Shown: positions 1-8,928, counted from the first letter of the stretch. The stretch is DNA of 64,000 bases from Bacillota bacterium (GCA_023410535.1 JAEYPR010000032.1:62001-126000), one strand, 5' to 3'. Notes: generated from the letters alone by a model not told the origin. Program-made: numbers and translations.

Positions 1-141
1 TTCTTTTAAAAAACGCACGGTTTTCCCCCCTGTGCTAGGAATTCTCCGATTTCCGATGAATTCCTCTTCCGATCGATGACGATGAAGTGGTTTGTCCAAC
101 TAGATTTCGCTTTATACGAGGAATAATAAATTATTTTCAAT

Positions 142-199
142 AAGACTTTTGGGTAAACATTGTTAAAACTCTTGATTGATTATGTTAAGACTCTTAATT
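142..199 (+). promoter_or_regulatory. Three direct repeats upstream of ABC exporter
   Basis: A short motif of the form TAARACTYTT recurs at about 142, 165 and 187, spaced 23 and 22 bp. The last two copies share a longer match (TGTTAARACTCTTRATT). They lie just upstream of the likely promoter of the ABC exporter, so they could be regulator binding sites. No regulator is identified; this is inference from repetition and position. The rest of 1-283 shows no gene. Confidence 0.4.
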
Positions 200-208
200 A
201 CACTTTGC

Positions 209-238
209 TTGGCGGTTTCGATAAATGCGAAGTATAGT
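209..238 (+). promoter_or_regulatory. Putative sigma-A promoter of ABC exporter
   Basis: TTGGCG at 209-214 and TATAGT at 233-238 are separated by 18 bp. The start codon follows about 46 bp downstream of the -10 element. Confidence 0.4.
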
Positions 239-283
239 ACAATAAATAAAGTTGTTTTGACTTAGCGATTGGAGGGACAACGC

Positions 284-2362
284 TTGAAAGTTGCTCGCGT
301 TGCGGGATATTTATTGCCATATAAAAAACGTCTGATTACGGTCATTATCGTTTCGGTTTTACTGTCGGGTTTAACGTTGACTGACGCTTGGCTGATGGGA
401 CGGTTGACCGACGCCATTTTTTACCGGACCAAGGGAATTCCGCTCAGCATCTTATGGCAAAAAGAGCAGAGTTCCGATTATAAAGAGTTTACGATTATTC
501 TATCCAAAACCGAACCGTGGAACGCCAGGCAAATAAAGACACTTGCCAAAGAAGCGAAAAAATACGGAATTACTGTCTTAAGTACCAAACCGGATGGCAA
601 ATCATTGACGGAACGGATCCGGGCCTCGAAGGAACTGGCTAATGACCCGTTAAAGATGGTGAATGATCTGCGAACGCATATCAAGCCGCTGTTGGGACCG
701 GTCACCGCCACTATCGCGGTGGAAAATCAGCGGACGATTGAGCAGACTTTAACCTTTTTGCCACAGTATTATACAGTCTTTATTATTCCGGTGATTGTCG
801 TGATCGTTTACTTACTGATCGGTATCTTGCGTTACGCCCAAGGGTATCTCTTGGGGTCGATCGGTCAGCGGATCGTGATGCGTCTGCGGAATGAGATCTA
901 CGAAAATTTGCAGAACCTCTCCATCAGTTATTTCGAGCGGCATCAAACCGGGCAAACCGGGCAACTGATCGCCAGAATCACCAATGATATCGATGCGATC
1001 TACTTCTTGTTCGCCTCGGGAATCTTTCAGATGTTACTGGAACCGATCGTGGTCGTGATGGGGCTGATTTGGGGTTTCTTCCTGAACTGGCGGTTAACGA
1101 TGCTTTTTTTCTTGGTCTTTCCTCTCATCGCTTTCCCGGTGGATCGCCTCAGCCGGCTGCTGCGCAAGGTGAACTTGGAGATTATGAACAAAGTGGCCGA
1201 TATCACTGGCGTGCTTGAGGAGACGTTGAGCGGGATCAAGGTGGTCAAAGCCTTCGGCATGGAGCAATATGAGGTGGAACGGTTCCAGCGGGAGACGCAA
1301 TCAAGTTATCAAGCGGCGATGCGTGGAATCCGCGTTGGCAATGTCTTGTTGCCAATCATTGAGTTTATGGTCTCACTGGGGTTGGCGGCTTTTTTGATCT
1401 ACGCCGGAACGCAGGTGTTAGACAATCACCTGAGTCCGGGCGAATTTTTCACATTTATCTTTTTATTGAGTTTTATGGCGAATCCCATTCGCAAACTCAG
1501 CGGCGTTTTTTCCAACATTCCGCGGGCGTTGGCTGCGGCTGACCGGGTTTTCGAAATTATCGACCAGCAATCCGAGGTCGTTGAGGCCCAAAAGCCCATT
1601 GAATTAAAGGACATTCAGGGAGCGGTCCGTTTTGAAAATGTCAGCTTTGGCTATAACGCGGCGACCGTCGTACTGCAGCAGATCAATTTGAAGGTACAGC
1701 CCGGCCAGGTGATTGCGTTTGTCGGTCCAAGCGGCGCCGGTAAAACCACTATGATTAACTTGATCGCCCGGTTTTACGACCCACAGGACGGGGTAATTTA
1801 TATTGATAATTGTAATTTACGCGACTTGAAACTGGATCTATTCCGGAGTCAGACCGGGATTGTTCCGCAAGAAACGATCCTGTTCCGGGGGACGATTGCG
1901 GAGAATATTGCTTACGGTAAGCTTGGAGCGCCATTGGAGGCGATCATCGCGGCGGCTAAAGCTGCCAATGTTGACGAGTTTGTTCGGCAGATGCCCGAAG
2001 GTTATCAAACGCGGGTCGGAACCCGGGGGGCGACGCTCTCCGGTGGTCAACGGCAACGGGTGGCGATTGCCCGGGCCATTTTGCGCAATCCCCGGATTTT
2101 AATTTTGGATGAAGCGACTTCGGCATTGGATACCCAGTCGGAAGGGTTGGTTCAGGAAGCGTTGCAACGCCTAATGAAAGAACGCACCTGTTTTGTCATT
2201 GCCCACCGGCTGTCAACGATCCGCAGCGCCGACCGGATTGTGGTGATGGACAAAGGCCGGATTGTCGAGATTGGCAACCATGACGAACTACTGGAACGGA
2301 ACGGATTGTACGCCAAACTGTATCATACTCAATACCGGACGCAGGAGGAATTAGTCCAATAA
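284..2362 (+). CDS. ABC exporter, fused permease and ATPase
   Basis: Half-transporter of the MsbA/LmrA/BmrA type (692 aa) that would homodimerise in the membrane and export a hydrophobic substrate, drug or lipid. Residues 1-430 are the six-helix permease. Residues about 450-690 are the nucleotide-binding domain, with Walker A GPSGAGKTT (about 481), signature LSGGQ (about 584), Walker B ILILDEATSALD and H-loop AHRLSTI. The start is placed at TTG 284 because GGAGGGA (271-277) lies 6 nt before it; a TTG at 269 lacks a ribosome binding site. About 120 mostly hydrophilic residues (about 40-160) separate TM1 from TM2, where family members usually have a short external loop. The gene stands alone and the substrate cannot be told. 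Confidence 0.9.
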   Translation: MKVARVAGYLLPYKKRLITVIIVSVLLSGLTLTDAWLMGRLTDAIFYRTKGIPLSILWQKEQSSDYKEFTIILSKTEPWNARQIKTLAKEAKKYGITVLSTKPDGKSLTERIRASKELANDPLKMVNDLRTHIKPLLGPVTATIAVENQRTIEQTLTFLPQYYTVFIIPVIVVIVYLLIGILRYAQGYLLGSIGQRIVMRLRNEIYENLQNLSISYFERHQTGQTGQLIARITNDIDAIYFLFASGIFQMLLEPIVVVMGLIWGFFLNWRLTMLFFLVFPLIAFPVDRLSRLLRKVNLEIMNKVADITGVLEETLSGIKVVKAFGMEQYEVERFQRETQSSYQAAMRGIRVGNVLLPIIEFMVSLGLAAFLIYAGTQVLDNHLSPGEFFTFIFLLSFMANPIRKLSGVFSNIPRALAAADRVFEIIDQQSEVVEAQKPIELKDIQGAVRFENVSFGYNAATVVLQQINLKVQPGQVIAFVGPSGAGKTTMINLIARFYDPQDGVIYIDNCNLRDLKLDLFRSQTGIVPQETILFRGTIAENIAYGKLGAPLEAIIAAAKAANVDEFVRQMPEGYQTRVGTRGATLSGGQRQRVAIARAILRNPRILILDEATSALDTQSEGLVQEALQRLMKERTCFVIAHRLSTIRSADRIVVMDKGRIVEIGNHDELLERNGLYAKLYHTQYRTQEELVQ

Positions 2363-2376
2363 CTGCCATCATTTTG

Positions 2377-2414
2377 AAAAAGGGACCCTCATTGTTTTGT
2401 CGAAATCCCTTTTT
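2377..2414 (+). terminator. Possible terminator after ABC exporter
   Basis: AAAAAGGGA (2377-2385) pairs with TCCCTTTTT (2406-2414) around a 20-nt loop, between the ABC gene and the M23 gene. The long loop makes it a weak terminator. Confidence 0.4.
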
Positions 2415-2437
2415 GAATAGAGAGAGGGGTTTTTCGT

Positions 2438-3607
2438 TTGCAGAAACTGATTGTCAAATGGAGTGGTTGGATCATCGCGCTCTGCCTATGCACGGGAATC
2501 TCCGGGAACGTCTTTGCCGCCTCCAATGACCGGGGGGAGCTGCAGAAACTGATCCAAAAAACCCGTCAAGAGTTGGTCAACAAAAAGAAAAAAGAGCAAT
2601 CCGTCTTGAGTAATCTTACGGTCCAACAAAAAAGCTTGGTGCAATTGGAGCAAAATTTTACATCGGTTAAAAATCAGTTAAACAAAGTTCAAGACCAATA
2701 CTCCCGTTCCAAACAAGAATTGATAGGTTTGGAATCGAATCTGCAAAAGCTGGAAGTTGATCGCGGCAACCGTCAGGATTTACTCAATGAACGTTTGACC
2801 GCTATCTATAAATATGGGCCCCAAGCCTATCTTGAGATTTTGCTTTCCGCCCGAAATTTTGCCGATATGCTTTCTAAGTTTTCGATGGTAGCTTATATTG
2901 TCCGGAACGATCTAAAAGCTTTGGATGAATTACAAACCGCGAAGCAGGCAGTCCAGACCGAACAGGTTAAAGTGAAACAAAAAACCGTCCAGGTTGCCTC
3001 GGAGTTTAAAAAAGTGGCGGCGCTCAAAGAGCAAGTGGTGCAAAAACAAAAACAGGTCGCCGCGAACGTCTCGGTAACCAAAACCGAACTGGCAAAGCTT
3101 CAATCGGACCGCGCCAAATTAGAGCGGGCTTTAGCCGAATATGAAGCAACGTCCCGTCAGTTGGAAAGTACCATTCGTAAAGAACAACAGGGTACGGTGA
3201 AGGGAGCGCTGGGGTCCGGCAAGATGATCTGGCCGGCCATGTCCCGCGGACCGATCACTTCCACTTTCGGTTGGCGTTACCATCCTATTTTAAAAGTACG
3301 TAAATATCATAACGGTCAGGATATTGCTATTCCGACGGGAACTCCGGTCAAAGCGGCCGACAGCGGAGTCGTTTTGGTCAGTAGTTGGCAGGGGGGCTAT
3401 GGCAATTTTGTCGCAATTGACCATGGCAATGGCATCTCCACCTGTTACGGGCATAATTCCCGCTTGGTGGTCCGGGTTGGCGAAAAAGTTGTGAAAGGAC
3501 AGATTATCGCTTATTCCGGCAGCACCGGTCTGTCAACCGGCCCGCATCTTCATTTTGAAGTCCGGGTAAATGGTACGCCGGTCGACCCCATGGCGTATCT
3601 CCCTTGA
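2438..3607 (+). CDS. Secreted M23 murein endopeptidase with coiled coil
   Basis: Cell-wall hydrolase (389 aa) of the EnvC/CwlO-like coiled-coil plus M23 architecture. Residues 1-27 form a signal peptide ending near VFAAS. Residues about 30-250 are a Lys/Gln/Glu-rich coiled coil. The C-terminal 120 residues are an M23 LytM domain with Zn ligands in HNGQD and HLHFE, so the zinc site looks intact, unlike non-catalytic EnvC. TTG start 2438 is supported by an AGAGAGGGG ribosome binding site. It probably cleaves peptide cross-bridges during growth or division. It follows the ABC exporter by 75 bp with a weak hairpin between, so co-transcription is uncertain. Confidence 0.88.
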   Translation: MQKLIVKWSGWIIALCLCTGISGNVFAASNDRGELQKLIQKTRQELVNKKKKEQSVLSNLTVQQKSLVQLEQNFTSVKNQLNKVQDQYSRSKQELIGLESNLQKLEVDRGNRQDLLNERLTAIYKYGPQAYLEILLSARNFADMLSKFSMVAYIVRNDLKALDELQTAKQAVQTEQVKVKQKTVQVASEFKKVAALKEQVVQKQKQVAANVSVTKTELAKLQSDRAKLERALAEYEATSRQLESTIRKEQQGTVKGALGSGKMIWPAMSRGPITSTFGWRYHPILKVRKYHNGQDIAIPTGTPVKAADSGVVLVSSWQGGYGNFVAIDHGNGISTCYGHNSRLVVRVGEKVVKGQIIAYSGSTGLSTGPHLHFEVRVNGTPVDPMAYLP

Positions 3608-3617
3608 GTATAAATGG

Positions 3618-3644
3618 CAGAACGGCCCATAACGGACCGTTCTG
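3618..3644. terminator. Hairpin between convergent genes
   Basis: GCAGAACGG (3618-3626) pairs with CCGTTCTGC (3636-3644). It lies between the M23 gene (+) and the LysR gene (-). No clear T-run follows, so terminator function is inferred only from placement. Confidence 0.4.
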
Positions 3645-3810
3645 CTGGAACATATCTATCAAAGAGGCCGGTAGGATCATCCGAACACCCACCCAACTTG
3701 GCAGGCAAGTGAGCAGTCACCATTGATGAACCTGAGACTTGTAAGCACTACAAGTCATAAATGTCGTCGCTACTGGCCTCTCATTAATATTATATCGGAT
3801 ACGGACGTTT

Positions 3811-4707
3811 CTATTCCAAACTTTCTTGCCAGTTTTCGCCAAGCACTTGGGTTAAGAATGACCGGACCGGCCAGTTCAGATACTTATCCTTGCGAAATAC
3901 CAGATCGGTATGGCGGACCATCGGCTGCCAACCATCAATCTGGATCCGGCTTAAATTTTGCAGCTGCAGTTCCTCCCGTACCGCCACTTCCGGCAGAAAC
4001 GCCAATCCCAGCCCGCTCTGAACCATCCGAATAATCGCTTCCATACTTTCTAACTCCAACGCAATTTTCGGTTCGTATTGATAGGTTTGAAACTGTTCGT
4101 TTAGAAAACGACGGAAGCCGAAGCCTTCCCGGAATAAAATCAAAGATGCCGCACTGAGTTGTTTGAAATCAATTCGTCCGATATGGTTCGCCGGTCCGAC
4201 CAACCAGATCGGGTCCTCAAATAAGGGGACGATATGCAAAAAGTGCGCTACGGTCGAAGTGGGCTGGGTGGTAATTAACCCAAGGTCAATGGAGTTCTCA
4301 TAGACTAATTTGGAGATGAGCTCCGAGTCGCCGCTGCGGATTTGTAATTCAATCAGGGGATAAGTCTGGTGGAATTGTTGAAGAATATCGGGTAAGCGAA
4401 AGATGATCGTGGTTGTGCCGGCGCCGATTGTCAATCGGCCACGGACGGTTGAAAACTGCCGGATCGTTTCTTTGGCTGTTTCCGTCAGATTCAGGATCTG
4501 TTGGACATAGGTGAGCAAAACTTCTCCCGCCGGGGTTAGCAAAACATTCCGGCCCAACCTTTCAAATAACAATTCGCCCAGTTCTTCCTCAAGACTTTTG
4601 ATCTGGAAGGTCACGGCGGGTTGGGTCAGATGCAACTCGGCCGCCGCTTTTGAAAAGCTTTTATAGGAAGCGACTTTTTGGAAGGTCCGCAATTGATAAA
4701 TCTCCAT
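3811..4707 (-). CDS. LysR-family transcriptional regulator
   Basis: LysR-type regulator (298 aa). Residues 1-60 are the winged helix-turn-helix (FSKAAAELHLTQPAVTFQIKSLEEELG is the classic signature). Residues about 88-295 are a periplasmic-binding-protein-like effector domain. The start at 4707 has a GAGG ribosome binding site. It is divergent from purA, with 131 bp between the starts, but LysR proteins do not normally control purA. Its own promoter and target are unknown. It most resembles the CysB/CysL/YwfK-type group in its N-terminus, but the effector cannot be predicted. Confidence 0.88.
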   Translation of the reverse strand: MEIYQLRTFQKVASYKSFSKAAAELHLTQPAVTFQIKSLEEELGELLFERLGRNVLLTPAGEVLLTYVQQILNLTETAKETIRQFSTVRGRLTIGAGTTTIIFRLPDILQQFHQTYPLIELQIRSGDSELISKLVYENSIDLGLITTQPTSTVAHFLHIVPLFEDPIWLVGPANHIGRIDFKQLSAASLILFREGFGFRRFLNEQFQTYQYEPKIALELESMEAIIRMVQSGLGLAFLPEVAVREELQLQNLSRIQIDGWQPMVRHTDLVFRKDKYLNWPVRSFLTQVLGENWQESLE

Positions 4708-4838
4708 GCTTCAAACCTCGTATAAAAATCGTTTATCTAAAATATAAATTCTATTAAATTGTATTATACCATTTTCTGTGTTAGGATAAAAGAGGTCGAA
4801 AACGTGATAATCGAAGTCCGATTTCAGGAGGTACCAAG

Positions 4839-6128
4839 ATGTCAACCGTAGTCGTGGTTGGATTGCAATGGGGCGATGAAGGGAAAGGCAAAATTACTGA
4901 CTGTCTGGCCAGCGAAGCCGAACTGGTCGTCCGTTATCAAGGTGGCAATAATGCCGGTCATACCGTGGTGGTCGGTGATGAAGAGTTTAAATTACATCTG
5001 GTTCCATCAGGGATTTTATATCCGGGTACCCAATGCGTACTCGGTAACGGCGTAGTCATTAATCCGGGCGTTTTATTAAAGGAACTGGCCGGTTTGCAGG
5101 AGCGTGGCATCGATGTATCCGGTCTGCGGATCAGCGATCGCGCCCATATCATCATGCCATATCATCCGATCCTTGATCAGCTGGATGAAGCTAGCCGTAC
5201 GGTAGGCAAGATTGGAACCACCGGACGGGGAATCGGTCCGGCGTATGTTGACAAATTCGCCCGTTATGATGCCATTCGGGTGGTGGATCTGCTGGACGAG
5301 GCGGAGTTTAAAACGAGAATCACCGAAGTCTTGAAGATCAAAAACAAAGTATTGCGCCAGATTTATGGCCATCAAGGCTTTGATATTAAAGTCATTTTAG
5401 ACGAATATTTGGGTTATGCCAATACGATCCGGGGCATGGTCACGGATACTTCGGCATTGATCAACCAAGCGATCCGCCAGGGCCAAAAGGTGTTATTTGA
5501 AGGAGCGCAAGGGACGTTACTGGATATCGATCACGGCACCTATCCTTTTGTCAGTTCTTCCTCGCCGGCGGCTGGCGGTGCTTGCGCCGGGGCCGGGGTT
5601 GGACCGACCGCCATCAATAAAGTGGTTGGGGTCATCAAAGCCTATTCGACCCGGGTGGGCGAAGGACCATTCCCGACCGAACTCTCCGATGATCTGGTCA
5701 GTCAACTCCGGGACGGCCGTGGCCGCGAATACGGGGTTACGACCGGGCGACCGCGCCGTTGCGGCTGGTTTGACGGCGTAATCGCCGAGTATTCGGTCCG
5801 GATTAACGGTGTCAACGCGTTGGTCGTAATGAAACTCGATGTGCTTGACCAAATGGAAGAAATTAAGGTCTGTACAGGATATCGTTATCGTAATAGTATT
5901 ATCAAAGAGTTTCCCGCCAGCTTAAAAGTTTTGGCGGAGTGCACTCCCATTTACGAGGAACTGCCCGGTTGGATGAGCGACACCACCGGCGCCAAAAACT
6001 TGAGCGATTTGCCGGTTCAAGCGCAAGATTACTTGAAGCGCATTTCTGAATTATCCCAAGCGCCGATTGCAATGGTTTCGGTTGGTTGGCGCCGGGATGA
6101 AACAATAACTGTTAACCCGATCTGGTAA
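4839..6128 (+). CDS. purA: Adenylosuccinate synthetase
   Basis: Catalyses IMP + aspartate + GTP to adenylosuccinate, the first committed step to AMP, in the cytoplasm. Length (429 aa) is typical. The N-terminal GTP-binding loop GDEGKGK (residues 13-19) carries the catalytic Asp, and GGNNAGHTV, the IMP-binding TTGRGIGPAYVDK, and TTGRPRRCGWFD are all present. ATG 4839 is preceded by CAGGAGGT. The gene is monocistronic and is followed at 22 bp by the promoter of the tRNA-Lys/Glu unit. Confidence 0.97.
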   Translation: MSTVVVVGLQWGDEGKGKITDCLASEAELVVRYQGGNNAGHTVVVGDEEFKLHLVPSGILYPGTQCVLGNGVVINPGVLLKELAGLQERGIDVSGLRISDRAHIIMPYHPILDQLDEASRTVGKIGTTGRGIGPAYVDKFARYDAIRVVDLLDEAEFKTRITEVLKIKNKVLRQIYGHQGFDIKVILDEYLGYANTIRGMVTDTSALINQAIRQGQKVLFEGAQGTLLDIDHGTYPFVSSSSPAAGGACAGAGVGPTAINKVVGVIKAYSTRVGEGPFPTELSDDLVSQLRDGRGREYGVTTGRPRRCGWFDGVIAEYSVRINGVNALVVMKLDVLDQMEEIKVCTGYRYRNSIIKEFPASLKVLAECTPIYEELPGWMSDTTGAKNLSDLPVQAQDYLKRISELSQAPIAMVSVGWRRDETITVNPIW

Positions 6129-6149
6129 GGATTTCAAACAGAAAAAGTG

Positions 6150-6178
6150 TTGACAGTGGTTTTGAAATGTTGTAAGAT
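6150..6178 (+). promoter_or_regulatory. Promoter of tRNA-Lys/tRNA-Glu unit
   Basis: TTGACA (6150-6155) and TAAGAT (6173-6178) with a 17-bp spacer, 42 bp before tRNA-Lys. Confidence 0.75.
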
Positions 6179-6220
6179 ATAAAAGCTGACTGGTGAAACA
6201 GCCGGTACCGCAGTAAAAAT

Positions 6221-6296
6221 GGGTCATTAGCTCAGGCGGTAGAGCACCTGACTTTTAATCAGGGTGTCCGGAGTTCGAGTCTCCGATGACCCACCA
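6221..6296 (+). tRNA. tRNA-Lys (anticodon TTT)
   Basis: The cloverleaf folds by eye: acceptor GGGTCAT/ATGACCC, anticodon loop CTTTTAA with TTT, TTCGAGT T-loop, and encoded CCA. Confidence 0.96.
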
Positions 6297-6304
6297 GTTT
6301 ACTT

Positions 6305-6380
6305 GGTCCCATCGTCTAGAGGCCTAGGACACCGCCCTTTCACGGCGGTGACAGGGGTTCGAATCCCCTTGGGACTACCA
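6305..6380 (+). tRNA. tRNA-Glu (anticodon TTC), copy 1
   Basis: Acceptor GGTCCCA/TGGGACT, anticodon loop CTTTCAC with TTC, T-loop TTCGAAT, encoded CCA. It is 8 bp after tRNA-Lys and shares its promoter. Identical in sequence to the copies at 7754 and 8929. Confidence 0.96.
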
Positions 6381-6393
6381 TTTAAATTTTAGA

Positions 6394-6417
6394 CCTGCAG
6401 AAAACTGCAGGTTTTTT
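6394..6417 (+). terminator. Rho-independent terminator of tRNA unit
   Basis: CCTGCAG (6394-6400), loop AAAA, CTGCAGG (6405-6411), then six T. Confidence 0.85.
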
Positions 6418-6538
6418 GCTATGTCGCGACTGCTCGGAAAAATTCACCATTTTTCCATATGATGACCATCAAATCTACACAACCAAAGCATACGCTATAA
6501 CTATCATACAATATTTAAGAGCAAAGGGGATGAAACAA

Positions 6539-7474
6539 ATGAAGAAGTGGCTCATTGTCCTGCTGGTCGTAGCTCAAGCGGTATGCGTTTTTTATATTGG
6601 GGGAGCAACCGTTTTAGGGAAAGCGGGATCGGATCATCAGCAATCCGGATCGCCGACCCAACCGACCGTAACACCTAAGCAATCAGGGTCCAACCAACAG
6701 CAGTCCGGAAACCAACAACATCCAAGCGCTTCGCCGCGTCGACCGGGTCCGAACCAAGGGCAGCCGACTCCGCAACCGCAACCTTCGGCAACTCCCAAGC
6801 GACCGGGAAGCTGGCAACCGGCTCCGCAACCAACGGCTACGCCGAAACAGCAGGAGCATTGGCAACCGGCTCCACAACCAACGGCTACGCCGAAACAGCA
6901 GGAGCATTGGCAACCGGCTCCACAACCAACGGCTACACCGAAACGGCAGGAGCACTGGCAACCGGCTCCGCAACCAACGGCTACGCCGAAACGGCAGGAA
7001 CACTGGCAATCGGCTCCACAACCAACGGCTACGCCGAAACGGCAGGAGCATTGGCAACCGGTTCCACAGCTAAACAAACGGTATGGTGTTAACAATTGGG
7101 AGCTGAGGAACGATGCCCGAAATATCATCCGGCGTACCGCCAGCGTATTAGTGGATGCGCAACAATCGGTACGGCGCGGCCATCGTTATTCCGGGCTTGC
7201 CAAAGCCATTGCCTTGCAAAGGGTGGCCCGGGAGCGCTACATAGCCGGAAAGTACCGGGATGCGATTTATAGCTCTTTGCGCGCCCGGGAGTTGGCGGTC
7301 CAAATTATTCGCGCCAACAAAGGACGGGTTAAGTCGGAGTATCTCTTTGATGAGCCGGAACGTTATTATAACCAGGAACGCCCAAACGCCTCGCAAGTGG
7401 ATCGCTGGCTGGAACCGTCGAAAATGGGCAAGGATAACGACGCGCTGCGCATTGTGATTGAGTTGGATATTTAA
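6539..7474 (+). CDS. Membrane-anchored Pro/Gln repeat protein of unknown function
   Basis: Protein of 311 aa with no recognised family. Residues about 4-28 are a hydrophobic signal or anchor. Residues about 30-175 are a low-complexity P/Q/T linker that includes five perfect-length 16-residue repeats (WQPAPQPTATPK plus four residues) and a partial sixth. The C-terminal 130 residues are Arg-rich and probably helical (RNIIRRTASVLVDAQQSV...). ATG 6539 is chosen because AAAGGGG (6523-6529) is 9 nt upstream; the open frame runs back to 6416 but overlaps the terminator. The shape suggests a cell-surface stalk with a small globular domain. Confidence 0.75.
   Translation: MKKWLIVLLVVAQAVCVFYIGGATVLGKAGSDHQQSGSPTQPTVTPKQSGSNQQQSGNQQHPSASPRRPGPNQGQPTPQPQPSATPKRPGSWQPAPQPTATPKQQEHWQPAPQPTATPKQQEHWQPAPQPTATPKRQEHWQPAPQPTATPKRQEHWQSAPQPTATPKRQEHWQPVPQLNKRYGVNNWELRNDARNIIRRTASVLVDAQQSVRRGHRYSGLAKAIALQRVARERYIAGKYRDAIYSSLRARELAVQIIRANKGRVKSEYLFDEPERYYNQERPNASQVDRWLEPSKMGKDNDALRIVIELDI
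6812..7069 (+). repeat. 48-bp in-frame tandem repeat
   Basis: Units begin at TGG codons at 6812, 6860, 6908, 6956 and 7004, with a partial unit at 7052. The period is exactly 48 bp (16 codons). Units differ by few, mostly third-position substitutions, consistent with recent expansion. Confidence 0.95.
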
Positions 7475-7532
7475 AATTCCGGCTCCGGTTATGGGGGTAG
7501 GTCGGTAAGCGAATGATTGAAGTTAAATGATG

Positions 7533-7579
7533 AAGAGCTTTTACCAATGAACCGAAACATTCATTTCGTAACAGCTCTT
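7533..7579 (+). terminator. Two-part hairpin after repeat protein
   Basis: AAGAGCT (7533-7539) pairs with AGCTCTT (7573-7579), and inside it AATGAA (7546-7551) pairs with TTCATT (7560-7565). A short T-containing tail follows. It could terminate the repeat-protein transcript. Confidence 0.35.
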
Positions 7580-7706
7580 TGTTACATTAGACTGTTGGAT
7601 TCCCGCTTTGCGGCTAAATTAGTTCTTTTCGTCGTCGCCTGATGAGCTCATTTTGTGGACAACTGTTCTTGCTAAAAAATGGCATTGTCCATTTCCAAGA
7701 AACCGG

Positions 7707-7736
7707 TTGACGGTGGGACGAGTTTCGTCTTATAAT
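7707..7736 (+). promoter_or_regulatory. Promoter of tRNA-Glu copy 2
   Basis: TTGACG (7707-7712) and TATAAT (7731-7736), spacer 18 bp. The sequence from the -35 box to the tRNA is nearly the same as that before copy 3. Confidence 0.75.
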
Positions 7737-7753
7737 AAAAAAGTTAAATTTAT

Positions 7754-7829
7754 GGTCCCATCGTCTAGAGGCCTAGGACACCGCCCTTTCACGGCGGTGA
7801 CAGGGGTTCGAATCCCCTTGGGACTACCA
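7754..7829 (+). tRNA. tRNA-Glu (anticodon TTC), copy 2
   Basis: Identical to the tRNA-Glu at 6305, with encoded CCA at 7827-7829. It has its own promoter and terminator. Confidence 0.96.
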
Positions 7830-7871
7830 CTTTGAATCAAATCAAATGAATATTTCCTTGTTCTTCCGAGT

Positions 7872-7904
7872 TGCTCAATCACTGCCAGTGTGAGCAGCTT
7901 TTTT
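7872..7904 (+). terminator. Terminator of tRNA-Glu copy 2
   Basis: TGCTCA (7872-7877) pairs with TGAGCA (7891-7896), with an inner CACT/AGTG stem, followed by a T-run. Confidence 0.75.
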
Positions 7905-7921
7905 ATTGCTCAAGGGGTTCC

Positions 7922-8740
7922 TCAAAGTTTAGCGTAGGTTTCTTTTAAAAGCAGCGCATCCCGTTCCAAAACAGGGCTTTCGCAAATGATGCAACCTTTG
8001 ACATCAAAATCTTTTAACGCTTGGAGACAAAGGGTGTAATTAAAGTCGCTCTCCGTGAACTCTAGGTGGTTTTTCTCGCCTTTGGCGCCATAATGAATCC
8101 CGGATAAATGAATATGCAGATCCTGTAACGCCGCTTCGCCCAAACCCGCGTCGATTTTGCGCAAGACCGCGGCAAAATCGTCATAGGTTTTGAGCGCTCC
8201 GCCGCCCCGGGCGTGAATGTGAGCGAAGTCAATGCAGAGACGGCAAGTAGATACATCCTTACATAAAGCGATCAATTCATCCAGACTGCCGAATTGAGTG
8301 GGTTTTCCAGTGGTCTCCAAGCGATAGTGCACCCCGAGGTCAGGCAGTTTTAATAGGTTTTCTTTAATGGTGGTATAAGTCGTTTCGTTTGAATCATTTA
8401 AATAAAAACCGGGATGAAAAATTAAGCTTCGCCCCTCGACCCATCGCAAGGCGGTGGCGCCCTTTACAATCCGCTCCAGCGATTGTTCCTGTTTTTCCGG
8501 TTCATCGGCGTTAAGATTGATAAAATAAGACCCGTGCGCCGAAAGATACAGACCGGTTTCGTTCTTGGCCGCCAGGATGGCGTCGCGGTTTTTGGCGGTA
8601 ACGTTTACGTTGCGGACAAACGGCAGTTCCATCGCGTCCAGGCCAAGTTTTTTCAAATAAGCGATACCGCTCGGATAATTATATTTGACGGTTCCGTCAC
8701 CGAGGGGCAACCCTGAAATACCAAATAAAAGTTGATCCAT
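7922..8740 (-). CDS. Endonuclease IV/xylose-isomerase-like TIM barrel protein
   Basis: Protein of 272 aa in the AP endonuclease 2/sugar isomerase superfamily. Metal-site motifs in the expected order are AHGSYFINL, FHPG, LETTGK, CIDFAHIHARGG, HIHLSGI and CESP, matching the Nfo pattern of His, His, Glu, Asp-x-x-His, His and Glu. It may be a deoxyribonuclease IV-type repair enzyme (archaeal/Clostridial form); a sugar-phosphate isomerase is the alternative. ATG 8740 has AAAGGAG upstream. It is a single gene sandwiched between two promoter-tRNA-Glu cassettes of opposite strand. Confidence 0.75.
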   Translation of the reverse strand: MDQLLFGISGLPLGDGTVKYNYPSGIAYLKKLGLDAMELPFVRNVNVTAKNRDAILAAKNETGLYLSAHGSYFINLNADEPEKQEQSLERIVKGATALRWVEGRSLIFHPGFYLNDSNETTYTTIKENLLKLPDLGVHYRLETTGKPTQFGSLDELIALCKDVSTCRLCIDFAHIHARGGGALKTYDDFAAVLRKIDAGLGEAALQDLHIHLSGIHYGAKGEKNHLEFTESDFNYTLCLQALKDFDVKGCIICESPVLERDALLLKETYAKL

Positions 8741-8881
8741 GTTTTTGCTCCTTTATGAATAACCTAATCGTATCATGATTTGTTACGAAGATCAAATGAA
8801 ACGGCGCGTTGCATCAGACCGGAAGTCCAAATGCCGGATCATTTTTCCGGAAAATGGCGCCGCCGCTTTTTAAAAAACCTA

Positions 8882-8911
8882 TTGACGGTGGGACGAATTT
8901 CAGCTTATAAT
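8882..8911 (+). promoter_or_regulatory. Promoter of tRNA-Glu copy 3
   Basis: TTGACG (8882-8887) and TATAAT (8906-8911), spacer 18 bp, nearly the same as the promoter of copy 2. Confidence 0.75.
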
Positions 8912-8928
8912 AATAAAGCTAAATTCGT

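Noticed and set aside
3723..4034. 103-codon plus frame
   Set aside because: It is antisense to the LysR gene with no ribosome binding site.
6637..7128. 163-codon Cys/Gly-rich minus frame and a second minus frame at 6683-7057
   Set aside because: Both are reverse readings of the 48-bp coding repeat and have no ribosome binding site.
7653..7835. 60-codon plus-strand frame ending VRIPLGLP
   Set aside because: It reads through tRNA-Glu copy 2; the same peptide comes from the tRNA at 8929. It is a well-known false protein from tRNA-Glu.
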